The notes beneath the pieces are model-generated. The model made no database searches. It was not told the origin of the DNA and saw nothing but the letters and a program-made list of their open reading frames with translations. A stretch of DNA of 6,337 nt from an uncultured Eubacteriales bacterium (GTDB lineage Bacteria > Bacillota > Clostridia > Lachnospirales > Anaerotignaceae), in the NCBI GenBank assembly GCA_900546215.1, contig URCD01000120.1, positions 1-6,337 of the forward strand, written 5' to 3'. The translations under genes and the position numbers were made by a program. Below, piece by piece: positions 1-5,487 of the stretch. How positions within the stretch are numbered: position 1 is the stretch's first letter; the number at the start of each line of letters is the position of its first letter.

Positions 1-4
1 ACAT
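1..4 (-). CDS. spoIIIAF: Start of next spoIIIA gene, probably spoIIIAF (only first codon in window)
   Basis: Reading leftward past the spoIIIAE stop, the minus strand shows GAAAGGA (14-20), nine bases, then ATG at 4-2 and one base of the second codon. This is the right spacing for a translation start and sits 16 bases after the spoIIIAE stop. In known spoIIIA operons the gene after AE is AF, which encodes a membrane protein with a ring-forming cytoplasmic or intermembrane domain of the secretion-ring-like type. The identity rests only on operon order and on the ribosome binding site; no protein sequence is available to test it. Confidence 0.5.
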
Positions 5-20
5 ACCGTTAAATCCTTTC

Positions 21-1148
21 TTATACAGCCAGCATAAGGGCTGTTACTGTAATAAACATAATTTCTGCGGTAAATACAATTCCAGTAAGTATAGCCGTGT
101 AATCGGCGGCACGAGTTATACACTTTACAATTCTCTTAGGAGCTATTGGTTCGGTAATTGCGGCGGTCAGCTTATAAATAAGCATGATAACAGCCAGCCT
201 GATTACAGGCATAATACTCATCAGAACTATAAATATCATTACGGCAGCCGTAATTGAATTACCCATTGATGACGTCAGTGCTGCCGCCGTTTCCGCAGCA
301 GATGCCATCAGGCTTCCAACTACAGGAACCGCCTCCGCAGCTGTTTTTATGGAACGTCCGGCTATAACCGCAACGTCAGGTACGCCTATTTTTATAAGAG
401 ACATTATAAATACAAAAGCCCCTGCGCAAACTTTAACGCCCCATTTGCATAAAAAGCTCATAAGCTCTGCAAGCTCCATCAGCATATCCCGCTCTGACAT
501 ACTGTTTATAAATGTAATAAGGGCAGCAAAAAGAATTCCAGGTATAACAAGCCTTTTTACTATATAATTGAGAACAGAGGCGGAAGCATACAAAACAGGC
601 ACCGCCGCGGTCATTTTAGCGGCCTTTCCGTTTGCCGTCATAATCAGCATATAAAGCGGCTGAAGTGTGTTTGATGTTTCAGTTATGTTCTCAACGGCCT
701 TTAAAGCAGTTTGCGATGCGTATGAAAATGACTGCATTACTGTTATGACAAGTACTGCCGAGCATATATACTGTCCTAGCTTGCTGACTCCCTCAGACGA
801 AAAGGATGATGAAAGAGTTTCCAGTATGGCTGACAGGAGTATAAGTATCATAATTCTTCGCATTATGTACAAAACATCGGCTGCCTGTCCGGCCGCCAGC
901 CTTAAAACCGTTTTCACAATATTATTTAGGCTGAAATCATATTCTCCTGTTACTATTTTTATAGCAGTATCCTTTAGGCTGAAATCTTCCATTCCATAGT
1001 CTTCACCAACCGCTCTAAGCTTACTGTCAGTCTCCTGAAGGCTGAACATGTCCGCAACGCTTTCAACTGTTGTTTCAGTGGCATAAGCTGTATGCGGAGC
1101 AAATAATGAAAGCAAAAGTACTGCCGCAATTAACACACGTTTTATCAT
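21..1148 (-). CDS. spoIIIAE: Stage III sporulation protein AE, polytopic membrane component of the SpoIIIA channel
   Basis: This 375-residue protein belongs to the SpoIIIAE family (B. subtilis protein about 399 residues), an integral membrane part of the mother-cell SpoIIIA complex that pairs with forespore SpoIIQ. A signal-peptide-like start is visible: MIKR, a hydrophobic run at 5-18, and a likely cleavage site AYA (21-23). A soluble stretch at 24-90 follows, then several hydrophobic segments at roughly 94-112, 124-143, 181-216, 229-250, 297-325 and 350-374. The family-like segment GRSIKTAAEAVPVVGS lies at about 264-279, before a Met/Ile-rich membrane span. The start is placed at ATG 1148 rather than GTG 1157, because that GTG is part of the GAGGTGAT ribosome binding site. 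The gene begins 10 bases after spoIIIAD and is the fifth gene of the operon. Residues 33-75 carry three FSL motifs, two of them in an exact 14-base repeat. Family identity is secure from the sequence pattern and the position. Confidence 0.95.
   Translation of the reverse strand: MIKRVLIAAVLLLSLFAPHTAYATETTVESVADMFSLQETDSKLRAVGEDYGMEDFSLKDTAIKIVTGEYDFSLNNIVKTVLRLAAGQAADVLYIMRRIMILILLSAILETLSSSFSSEGVSKLGQYICSAVLVITVMQSFSYASQTALKAVENITETSNTLQPLYMLIMTANGKAAKMTAAVPVLYASASVLNYIVKRLVIPGILFAALITFINSMSERDMLMELAELMSFLCKWGVKVCAGAFVFIMSLIKIGVPDVAVIAGRSIKTAAEAVPVVGSLMASAAETAAALTSSMGNSITAAVMIFIVLMSIMPVIRLAVIMLIYKLTAAITEPIAPKRIVKCITRAADYTAILTGIVFTAEIMFITVTALMLAV
925..986. repeat. 14-base direct repeat inside spoIIIAE, in frame
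   Basis: TTTAGGCTGAAATC occurs at 925-938 and again, exactly, at 973-986, 48 bases apart. On the coding (minus) strand both copies encode DFSL, at residues 55-58 and 71-74. A related FSL lies at 35-37. The 48-base spacing keeps frame and puts the copies 16 residues apart. Confidence 0.6.
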
Positions 1149-1152
1149 TTGA

Positions 1153-1160
1153 ATCACCTC
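1153..1160 (-). promoter_or_regulatory. Ribosome binding site of spoIIIAE, which decides its start
   Basis: The minus strand reads GAGGTGAT, six bases (counting from the GAGGTG core at 1155-1160) before ATG 1148. It is a near-perfect complement to the 3' end of 16S rRNA. It contains the in-frame GTG at 1157 and overlaps the TGA stop of spoIIIAD (1161-1159). The GTG is therefore read here as part of the binding site rather than as a start codon. Confidence 0.8.
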
Positions 1161-1548
1161 AAAGCGAAAGGTTTATTATAAGGCTGAACAGATTTTCAAT
1201 TATTGGCAGAGAGGCCGTTAGAATAAGAAGTCTTCCCGCCAGCTCTATTTTCGCTCCTATTGCCTTTTCATTTGCGTCGTTGCAGAACTGTACTGCAAAC
1301 TCACAAATGTATGCAATAATTATTACCTTGACCATAATTGAAACATATTCGCTGTTTATTCCGGCCGCCGTAATCATAGCTCCGAAAAGAGCCTTTATTT
1401 TTGTCATGCTGTCCAAAAGCAGATAGACTATTACAATTCCTGTACCCACTCCGATGAAAAGCGAAAATTCTTTTTTATACTCCTTAACTGTTACGGCAAG
1501 TACGGCTCCGATTATTCCAACGGCCGCAATTTTGATTATAATGTCCAA
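1159..1548 (-). CDS. spoIIIAD: Stage III sporulation protein AD, small integral membrane protein
   Basis: This 129-residue membrane protein is of the SpoIIIAC/SpoIIIAD family (B. subtilis AD about 133 residues) and is part of the mother-cell SpoIIIA channel complex. Hydrophobic spans are visible at about 3-21, 28-45, 69-88 and 103-125. The recognisable family stretch is CEFAVQFCNDA (82-92) followed by KIELAGRLL (100-108). Its N-terminal half is clearly related to SpoIIIAC, with IAAVGI at 7-12. The start is a TTG codon: an in-frame TGA lies just upstream and no ATG is available before residue 48. An AGGAG site lies nine bases ahead. The gene starts 12 bases after spoIIIAC and ends inside the ribosome binding site of spoIIIAE, so its translation is likely coupled to its neighbours. 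Identity is secure; the TTG start is well supported by spacing and by alignment with the family N-terminus. Confidence 0.95.
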   Translation of the reverse strand: MDIIIKIAAVGIIGAVLAVTVKEYKKEFSLFIGVGTGIVIVYLLLDSMTKIKALFGAMITAAGINSEYVSIMVKVIIIAYICEFAVQFCNDANEKAIGAKIELAGRLLILTASLPIIENLFSLIINLSL

Positions 1549-1554
1549 ATGGCA

Positions 1555-1562
1555 TCACTCCT
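1555..1562 (-). promoter_or_regulatory. Ribosome binding site supporting the TTG start of spoIIIAD
   Basis: The minus strand reads AGGAGTGA, with the AGGAG core at 1558-1562, nine bases before TTG 1548. It overlaps the TAG stop of spoIIIAC (1563-1561). An ATG at 1556-1554 lies only one base past the AGGAG core and in the wrong frame, so TTG is preferred. Confidence 0.7.
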
Positions 1563-1755
1563 AAAAACGGAACAGAGTCTGTATTGTACTGAAAAGGTCG
1601 CTTATATAGCCGATTACCCAGTAAAGGACAACTATAAGGCCGGCCAGTGTAGTAAGCATTGCCTGATCGTCTCTGCCGGCCCTCACAAGCACCTGATTAA
1701 GAACAGCAACAAGTATTCCTACAGCGGCAATCCTGAAAACAATATTTATATCCAT
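1561..1755 (-). CDS. spoIIIAC: Stage III sporulation protein AC, two-span membrane protein
   Basis: This 64-residue protein is close to the usual SpoIIIAC length (68 in B. subtilis). Two hydrophobic spans are visible at about 3-23 and 33-51, separated by a short polar stretch RAGRDDQ (25-31), and a short amphipathic tail ends in FRF. The N-terminus, MDINIVFRIAAVGI, is typical of the family and resembles that of SpoIIIAD next door. It is a mother-cell membrane part of the SpoIIIA-SpoIIQ channel; no enzymatic residues are expected or seen. A GGGAGG site (1763-1768) lies seven bases before ATG 1755, and the gene follows spoIIIAB by 18 bases. Identity is secure from sequence pattern, size and gene order. 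Confidence 0.94.
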   Translation of the reverse strand: MDINIVFRIAAVGILVAVLNQVLVRAGRDDQAMLTTLAGLIVVLYWVIGYISDLFSTIQTLFRF

Positions 1756-1773
1756 AATAGAACCTCCCGATTA

Positions 1774-2295
1774 TTAAAAAAGAACCACAACTATCAGTAT
1801 TCCGCACAAAACTCCTGCGCTTCTGAAAAGCCTTGAGTCTTTGAAATACTTACGCATAAGCTCGTCTGACTTACCGTCAATATAGCTTATCGCTATATCA
1901 ATGTTTGACATCTGGCATTCCTTATCGCCTCCACCTAAAGTCTGTCCAAAGGCTATAAAAGCATCTATGTCTTCTTTCTTAAAAAAAGTACGCCCTTTTC
2001 TGTCCTTCAATGTTTTCTCCCATGCCGCTGAAGCCGATTCAGCATTTTTTGATTTCAGCAGCCTGCCTGAGTCCTCAAAAATTTCCGCAACAGAGTCATT
2101 CAGCTTTTCACTTATTTCAATAAGGGCTTCATAAAGAGGCTTTAATGAATAACTGATTTCGCTCTTAAGAAGCATTAAGCCTCTTTTCATTTCTTTCAGT
2201 TCATCCGCCCGGTACTTGTCCCGCGAAGACATAAAAAGCCCTGCCGCGGTACAGGAAAAGAATACAATTACCGCACCTATCATTTTAATCAGCAT
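1774..2295 (-). CDS. spoIIIAB: Stage III sporulation protein AB, membrane platform-like component
   Basis: This 173-residue protein matches the SpoIIIAB family in length (171 in B. subtilis) and layout. A hydrophobic N-terminal span lies at about 5-22, followed by a charged mostly helical domain (23-155) and a hydrophobic C-terminal tail (157-173, GVLCGILIVVVLF). Family-typical stretches are the region after the first span, with LLKSEISYSLKPLYEAL at 42-58, and FGQTLGGGDKECQ at 116-128. The soluble part of B. subtilis AB has been likened to the GspF platform protein of type II secretion, so a role as partner of the AA ATPase is the likely one. Its ATG overlaps the last seven bases of spoIIIAA, and an AAGGGGG site (2303-2309) lies seven bases upstream. 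The overlap suggests translational coupling with the ATPase gene. Confidence 0.95.
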   Translation of the reverse strand: MLIKMIGAVIVFFSCTAAGLFMSSRDKYRADELKEMKRGLMLLKSEISYSLKPLYEALIEISEKLNDSVAEIFEDSGRLLKSKNAESASAAWEKTLKDRKGRTFFKKEDIDAFIAFGQTLGGGDKECQMSNIDIAISYIDGKSDELMRKYFKDSRLFRSAGVLCGILIVVVLF

Positions 2296-3194
2296 AAGGC
2301 TTCCCCCTTTTTATCAACAACAGCTTTGATTTTTCCGGGATTATTTCTCCCCTCAAGAAATATATATCTGTCAAATATATCTAAAGACTCAGAAAATCGT
2401 TTTTTAATATCATCCATATCAGCGCCGTGGGCGGTACAAATTAAAGACGAGCCTGACAGAGCGGCTTCCCTGACCGCTTTCATATCCTCCACGGTTCCTA
2501 TCTCATCAGCCGAAACTATATCCGGAGACATTGTACGGATAAGCATTGAAAGCCCCTTAGCCTTTGGACAACAGTCCAGCACATCTGTCCTTTCACCGAC
2601 GTCAAGCTGAGGCACCCCCATATAGCAGGCGGCAATCTCACCTCTTTCGTCTGATATTCCCACCGTGTAGCCCCTATTGCTTAATATCCTAAGTAAATCC
2701 CTAAGAATAGTAGTTTTTCCTCCGCACACAGGCGATACAATTAGTATATTTTTAAGGCCTCCGTCATCGGCAAAGCTTACTGCATCTTTTGCACAGCCCT
2801 TTCTTTCAGAGGCTATCCTTAGTGATATAGAGCCTATATTTTTTATTGTTGTTATAATTCCGTTTTCCGACACAACAGTCCCTGCTACCGCTGCCCTATG
2901 ACCACCCGGAACCGTTATGAATCCATATTTAAGCTGTTCCTGAACCGCATACAGAGAATAATTGCTAAGCATGTTCAGCATGCCATCAATATCCTCCTTT
3001 GAAGACCTGAATGCATTGCAGACATCCTTTGTCTGCTTTCCGTCAGCATCCATAAAAAATTCTTTTATACCGCTTTTCAATATAAGCGGCTTCCCTACCC
3101 TAATTCGTATCTCATTAATATCGTTCCAGTCATTTTCCAAAAGCAACCTTTTTAAACGACCGTTGAAACAGTCGATTACATTTGTCTTAAGCAT
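2289..3194 (-). CDS. spoIIIAA: Stage III sporulation protein AA, secretion-type ATPase
   Basis: This 301-residue P-loop ATPase of the SpoIIIAA family (about 307 residues in B. subtilis) is the only cytoplasmic protein of the SpoIIIA complex and is thought to power the mother-cell to forespore channel, as GspE- or VirB11-type ATPases do in secretion. Visible motifs are an N-terminal domain (1-145) with VPGGHR at 95-100; Walker A SPVCGGKTT (154-162, Lys160); the family stretch DERGEIA (182-188); PQLDVGERTDVLDCCPK (195-211); Walker B IVSADE (226-231) followed by IG; and a TAHG segment (254-257). The first Walker A glycine is Ser154, a deviation that may be common in clostridial members. A GGAGGA site (3201-3206) lies six bases before ATG 3194. 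It is the first gene of the operon and faces away from aroF across 178 bases. The full length and intact motifs argue for a working protein. Confidence 0.97.
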   Translation of the reverse strand: MLKTNVIDCFNGRLKRLLLENDWNDINEIRIRVGKPLILKSGIKEFFMDADGKQTKDVCNAFRSSKEDIDGMLNMLSNYSLYAVQEQLKYGFITVPGGHRAAVAGTVVSENGIITTIKNIGSISLRIASERKGCAKDAVSFADDGGLKNILIVSPVCGGKTTILRDLLRILSNRGYTVGISDERGEIAACYMGVPQLDVGERTDVLDCCPKAKGLSMLIRTMSPDIVSADEIGTVEDMKAVREAALSGSSLICTAHGADMDDIKKRFSESLDIFDRYIFLEGRNNPGKIKAVVDKKGEALC

Positions 3195-3217
3195 GTCTAC
3201 TCCTCCGTTCTAAGTTA

Positions 3218-3246
3218 ATACTATTTTTCATATTTCAATTTAATGC
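3218..3246 (-). promoter_or_regulatory. Possible sigma-E-type promoter for the spoIIIA operon
   Basis: On the minus strand a GCATTAA element (3246-3240) and an AATAGTAT element (3225-3218) are separated by 14 bases. They partly match the sigma-E pattern (KMATATT, about 14 bases, CATACAnT): four of seven and five of eight positions. Transcription would begin near 3210, leaving a very short leader before the GGAGGA site. B. subtilis spoIIIA is a sigma-E operon, which is why this was looked for. The match is modest, so the position is tentative. Confidence 0.35.
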
Positions 3247-3255
3247 TTACAAGCA
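3244..3255. repeat. Short palindrome TGCTTACAAGCA in the divergent intergenic region
   Basis: TGCTT (3244-3248) and AAGCA (3251-3255) form a perfect 5-base dyad around AC. It overlaps the upstream element of the tentative spoIIIA promoter, so it could be an operator. The hairpin loop of two bases is too tight for an RNA structure. Chance occurrence is quite possible. Confidence 0.2.
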
Positions 3256-3306
3256 GTAATTTTTAGCTGACATTTTTCTCACTTTAGCACTGCGCATTCC
3301 AAAAAT

Positions 3307-3330
3307 AATTGTTGATTTTATTCCACAATT
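3307..3330. repeat. Inverted repeat overlapping the aroF -35 element (possible operator)
   Basis: AATTGT (3307-3312) is mirrored by ACAATT (3325-3330) across a 12-base spacer, so half-site centres are 18 bases apart, near two helical turns less a little. It spans the -35 element and part of the promoter spacer, a place where a dimeric repressor could act. A 6-base AT-rich dyad can easily arise by chance, so this is a weak candidate. Confidence 0.25.
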
Positions 3331-3340
3331 GAGCTATGAT
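3312..3340 (+). promoter_or_regulatory. Probable housekeeping (sigma-A) promoter of the aroF-tyrA-aroA operon
   Basis: TTGATT (3312-3317) and TATGAT (3335-3340) are separated by exactly 17 bases, the ideal spacing. Each differs from its consensus (TTGACA, TATAAT) at one or two positions. An overlapping GATAAT lies at 3338-3343. Transcription would start near 3347, giving a leader of about 25 bases before the aroF ATG. That is too short for a T-box, riboswitch or attenuator. An inverted repeat overlaps the -35 element and could be an operator. Confidence 0.7.
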
Positions 3341-3372
3341 AATACTTAAATTCAGTAAGGAGGATAATTAGA

Positions 3373-4386
3373 ATGATTATAGTAATGAAACAAAAATTTT
3401 CTGAAGAAAATCTCGGAAATGTTATAAAAACTATTGAGGGACTTGGACTTACTGCACATCTCTCAAGAGGAGAAAATACTACGCTTATAGGAGTTGTAGG
3501 CGATAAACGAAAGCTGATTGAAAAAAATCCTGAGCTTTTGCCAGATGTTGACCGTGTCATTCAGGTAAGCGAGACATATAAGCTTGCCAATAAAAAATTT
3601 AAAACAGAGCCAACTGTAATAAATGTAGGCGGCGTAAAAATAGGAGGAGACAGCTTTGTAATTATGGCAGGTCCATGTGCTGTTGAAAGCCATGATCAGC
3701 TGTTTGAAACGGCCTTAGCCGCAAAAGCCGGCGGAGCGCAGATACTAAGGGGAGGAGCATATAAGCCCCGTACATCTCCATACTCATTTCAGGGCCTGGA
3801 GATTGAAGGACTTAAATATATGTCCGAGGTCAGAAACGAAACCGGACTCAAAATTATTACCGAGGTAACAAGTGAGCATGCGCTGGAGGCTGCTGTAAAT
3901 TATGTTGATATAATTCAAATAGGCGCCAGAAATATGCAGAATTTTGAGCTTCTTAAGGAAGCGGGAAAAATAAATAAGCCAGTTATGTTAAAGAGGGGCC
4001 TCTCTGCTACAATTGACGAGCTTCTCAATGCAGCAGAATATATTATGAGTGAAGGAAACGAGGATGTTATTCTGTGTGAAAGAGGAATAAGAACCTATGA
4101 AACCAGTACAAGAAATACTCTTGATATTAGCGCTGTCCCCGTTATAAGAAGTAAGTCCCATCTTCCTATAATCATAGACCCGTCTCACGCCTCAGGCGTC
4201 AGGGAGTACATTGCACCCTTAAGCAAGGCAGGCGTTGCAGTCGGTGCTGACGGCCTTATGATAGAGGTTCATCCACATCCTGAAATTGCTCTTTCCGACG
4301 GTGCTCAAAGCCTCAATCCTGAAGACTTCAAGGCCCTCACCGATGAACTCCGTCCATTCATAGCTCTTGTAGGGAGGAAATTTTGA
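3373..4386 (+). CDS. aroF: 3-deoxy-7-phosphoheptulonate (DAHP) synthase, type I-beta with N-terminal regulatory domain
   Basis: This enzyme joins phosphoenolpyruvate and erythrose 4-phosphate to DAHP, the first committed step of aromatic amino acid synthesis, in the cytoplasm. At 337 residues it closely resembles the Thermotoga maritima enzyme throughout. A ferredoxin-like regulatory domain lies at about 1-70 and the TIM-barrel catalytic domain at about 80-337. Metal ligands fall at the same positions as in T. maritima: Cys102 (in AGPCAVE), His272 (in DPSHASG), Glu298 (in EVHPHPE) and Asp309. Substrate-binding stretches RGGAYKPRTSPYSFQG (126-141), IGARNMQNF (183-191) and LKRG (206-209) are intact. 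His29 and Ser31 in the regulatory domain align with residues implicated in tyrosine binding in T. maritima, so tyrosine feedback is likely (inference). AAGGAGGA (3357-3364) precedes ATG 3373; starting at the ATG 3385 would delete the first strand of the regulatory domain. It is the first gene of the aro block and overlaps tyrA by one base. Confidence 0.96.
   Translation: MIIVMKQKFSEENLGNVIKTIEGLGLTAHLSRGENTTLIGVVGDKRKLIEKNPELLPDVDRVIQVSETYKLANKKFKTEPTVINVGGVKIGGDSFVIMAGPCAVESHDQLFETALAAKAGGAQILRGGAYKPRTSPYSFQGLEIEGLKYMSEVRNETGLKIITEVTSEHALEAAVNYVDIIQIGARNMQNFELLKEAGKINKPVMLKRGLSATIDELLNAAEYIMSEGNEDVILCERGIRTYETSTRNTLDISAVPVIRSKSHLPIIIDPSHASGVREYIAPLSKAGVAVGADGLMIEVHPHPEIALSDGAQSLNPEDFKALTDELRPFIALVGRKF
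4372..4377 (+). promoter_or_regulatory. Ribosome binding site of tyrA within the end of aroF
   Basis: GGGAGG lies eight bases before ATG 4386, inside the last codons of aroF. It supports ATG 4386 over the adjacent TTG at 4383. The aroF stop and tyrA start share a base (TGATG, 4384-4388), an arrangement typical of stop-and-restart translation. Confidence 0.75.
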
Positions 4387-5483
4387 TGTATAAAAAAGTA
4401 GGAATTGTCGGCCTTGGTCTTATAGGCGGCTCTCTCTGCAAGGCTCTCAGAAACAGATATGGAGTCGAAGAAATAGTTGCTTCAAACAGAAGCGAAGATG
4501 TTTTGACTGCAGCAAAATCCGAAGGTATCATAGACAAATACTCACTTGGGATTACCGATATCTTTAAGGGCTGCGATATAGTTTTTATCTGCACTCCGGT
4601 AGATAAGATATTTGAATATGCTAAAGAGCTTGCCCCTATTGTCGGAAGCGGCTGTGTTATAACCGATGTCGGAAGTACCAAGGGTCAAATATATGATAAC
4701 ATGAAAGAGCTTGGAAATCTGATAACATATATAGGCGGACATCCTATGGCAGGCTCTGAGAGGTTTAGATACAACGCCTCAAAGGAGCATCTGTTTGAAA
4801 ATGCCTATTATATAATTACTCCAGCCGAAAATGTCGATGATGATAAAACCGCTGAATTTAAAGAAATGGTTGAGAAAATCGGAGCCATTCCCGTAGTCCT
4901 CTCTCCATACGAACACGATTACGCGGTTGCCTCAGTCAGTCATGTACCGCATATAATAGCCGCCGCACTTGTTAATAATGTGAAAAAGCTTGATTCTGAA
5001 AAGGAATATATGCACCTGCTTGCCGCAGGAGGTTTTAAGGATATTACAAGAATAGCATCGTCCAGCGCGGATATGTGGGAGAGTATTATGTTTGAAAACA
5101 AAGAGGATATTCTTTCTGTCCTTAACTCTCTTACAGATGTTATCACAGACATTAAAAAATCCATTTTATCTGACAACAGAGAAAGCGTGTACAATTACTT
5201 TTTAAATGCTCAGCAGTACAGAAATACCTTTAACAACACAACGCCTAAGGCCTTTGTTAAACGCTATGAAATTGACGTTGACGTGCTTGACCGACCGGGC
5301 AGCATTGCAATAATTGCCGTACTGTTTTCAAGTAACGGCATAAATATAAAAAACATGGGCATTGTAAACAGCCGTGAAAATAACAGCGGAGCACTTACCT
5401 TTGCCTTTGATTCCGAAGAGGACAGGCAGAAAAGTGTTGCTCTTCTCAGAGATATGAACTACGACGTAACTGTAAAGGAATGA
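4386..5483 (+). CDS. tyrA: Prephenate (or arogenate) dehydrogenase with C-terminal ACT domain
   Basis: TyrA oxidatively decarboxylates prephenate to 4-hydroxyphenylpyruvate (or arogenate to tyrosine), the committed step of the tyrosine branch. The 365-residue protein has a dinucleotide-binding fold with VGLGLIGGS (8-16), a conserved HPMAGSE segment whose His119 is the expected catalytic histidine, SHVPH (185-189), Arg222 in the DITRIASS region and Trp231, all features of the TyrA family. An ACT domain covers about 294-365 (DVLDRPGSIA, then GINIKNMGI), as in Bacillus-type TyrA, and probably binds an aromatic amino acid as feedback signal. After the second strand of the nucleotide fold the sequence is ASNRSE (32-37), with no Asp; NAD-specific members usually have Asp there, so NADP use is possible. 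There is no chorismate mutase domain. The gene overlaps aroF by one base and lies four bases before aroA. Family is secure; choice of prephenate or arogenate and of cofactor is not settled by sequence. Confidence 0.94.
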   Translation: MYKKVGIVGLGLIGGSLCKALRNRYGVEEIVASNRSEDVLTAAKSEGIIDKYSLGITDIFKGCDIVFICTPVDKIFEYAKELAPIVGSGCVITDVGSTKGQIYDNMKELGNLITYIGGHPMAGSERFRYNASKEHLFENAYYIITPAENVDDDKTAEFKEMVEKIGAIPVVLSPYEHDYAVASVSHVPHIIAAALVNNVKKLDSEKEYMHLLAAGGFKDITRIASSSADMWESIMFENKEDILSVLNSLTDVITDIKKSILSDNRESVYNYFLNAQQYRNTFNNTTPKAFVKRYEIDVDVLDRPGSIAIIAVLFSSNGINIKNMGIVNSRENNSGALTFAFDSEEDRQKSVALLRDMNYDVTVKE

Positions 5484-5487
5484 TAAT

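Noticed and set aside
184..999. Plus-strand open frames of 110-127 codons opposite spoIIIAE
   Set aside because: They lie antisense to a well-supported gene, have no good ribosome binding site, and their translations look like reverse-frame readings of a membrane protein (Ile/Thr/Ala/Ser-rich with no domain).
1549..1836. Plus-strand 95-codon frame opposite spoIIIAC
   Set aside because: It covers spoIIIAC and its junctions in antisense. SpoIIIAC is a clear family match in the expected place, and the antisense product has no recognisable feature.
3247..3273. Possible 8-codon leader peptide on the minus strand upstream of spoIIIAA (ATG ending in TAA)
   Set aside because: It would lie upstream of the tentative promoter, has no convincing ribosome binding site, no regulatory codon run and no terminator-like hairpins.
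3344..3372. T-box, trp-type attenuator or other riboswitch before aroF
   Set aside because: The predicted leader is only about 25 bases, with no stem or U-run, so no such element can fit downstream of the promoter.
3318..3693. Minus-strand frames of 76-80 codons over the start of aroF
   Set aside because: They run antisense to the aroF regulatory domain and promoter. aroF matches its family from the first residue, and these frames have no supporting signals.
4383..4385. TTG start for tyrA one codon before the ATG
   Set aside because: ATG 4386 is eight bases from GGGAGG, and an ATG is far stronger than the adjacent TTG; the extra residue has no support.
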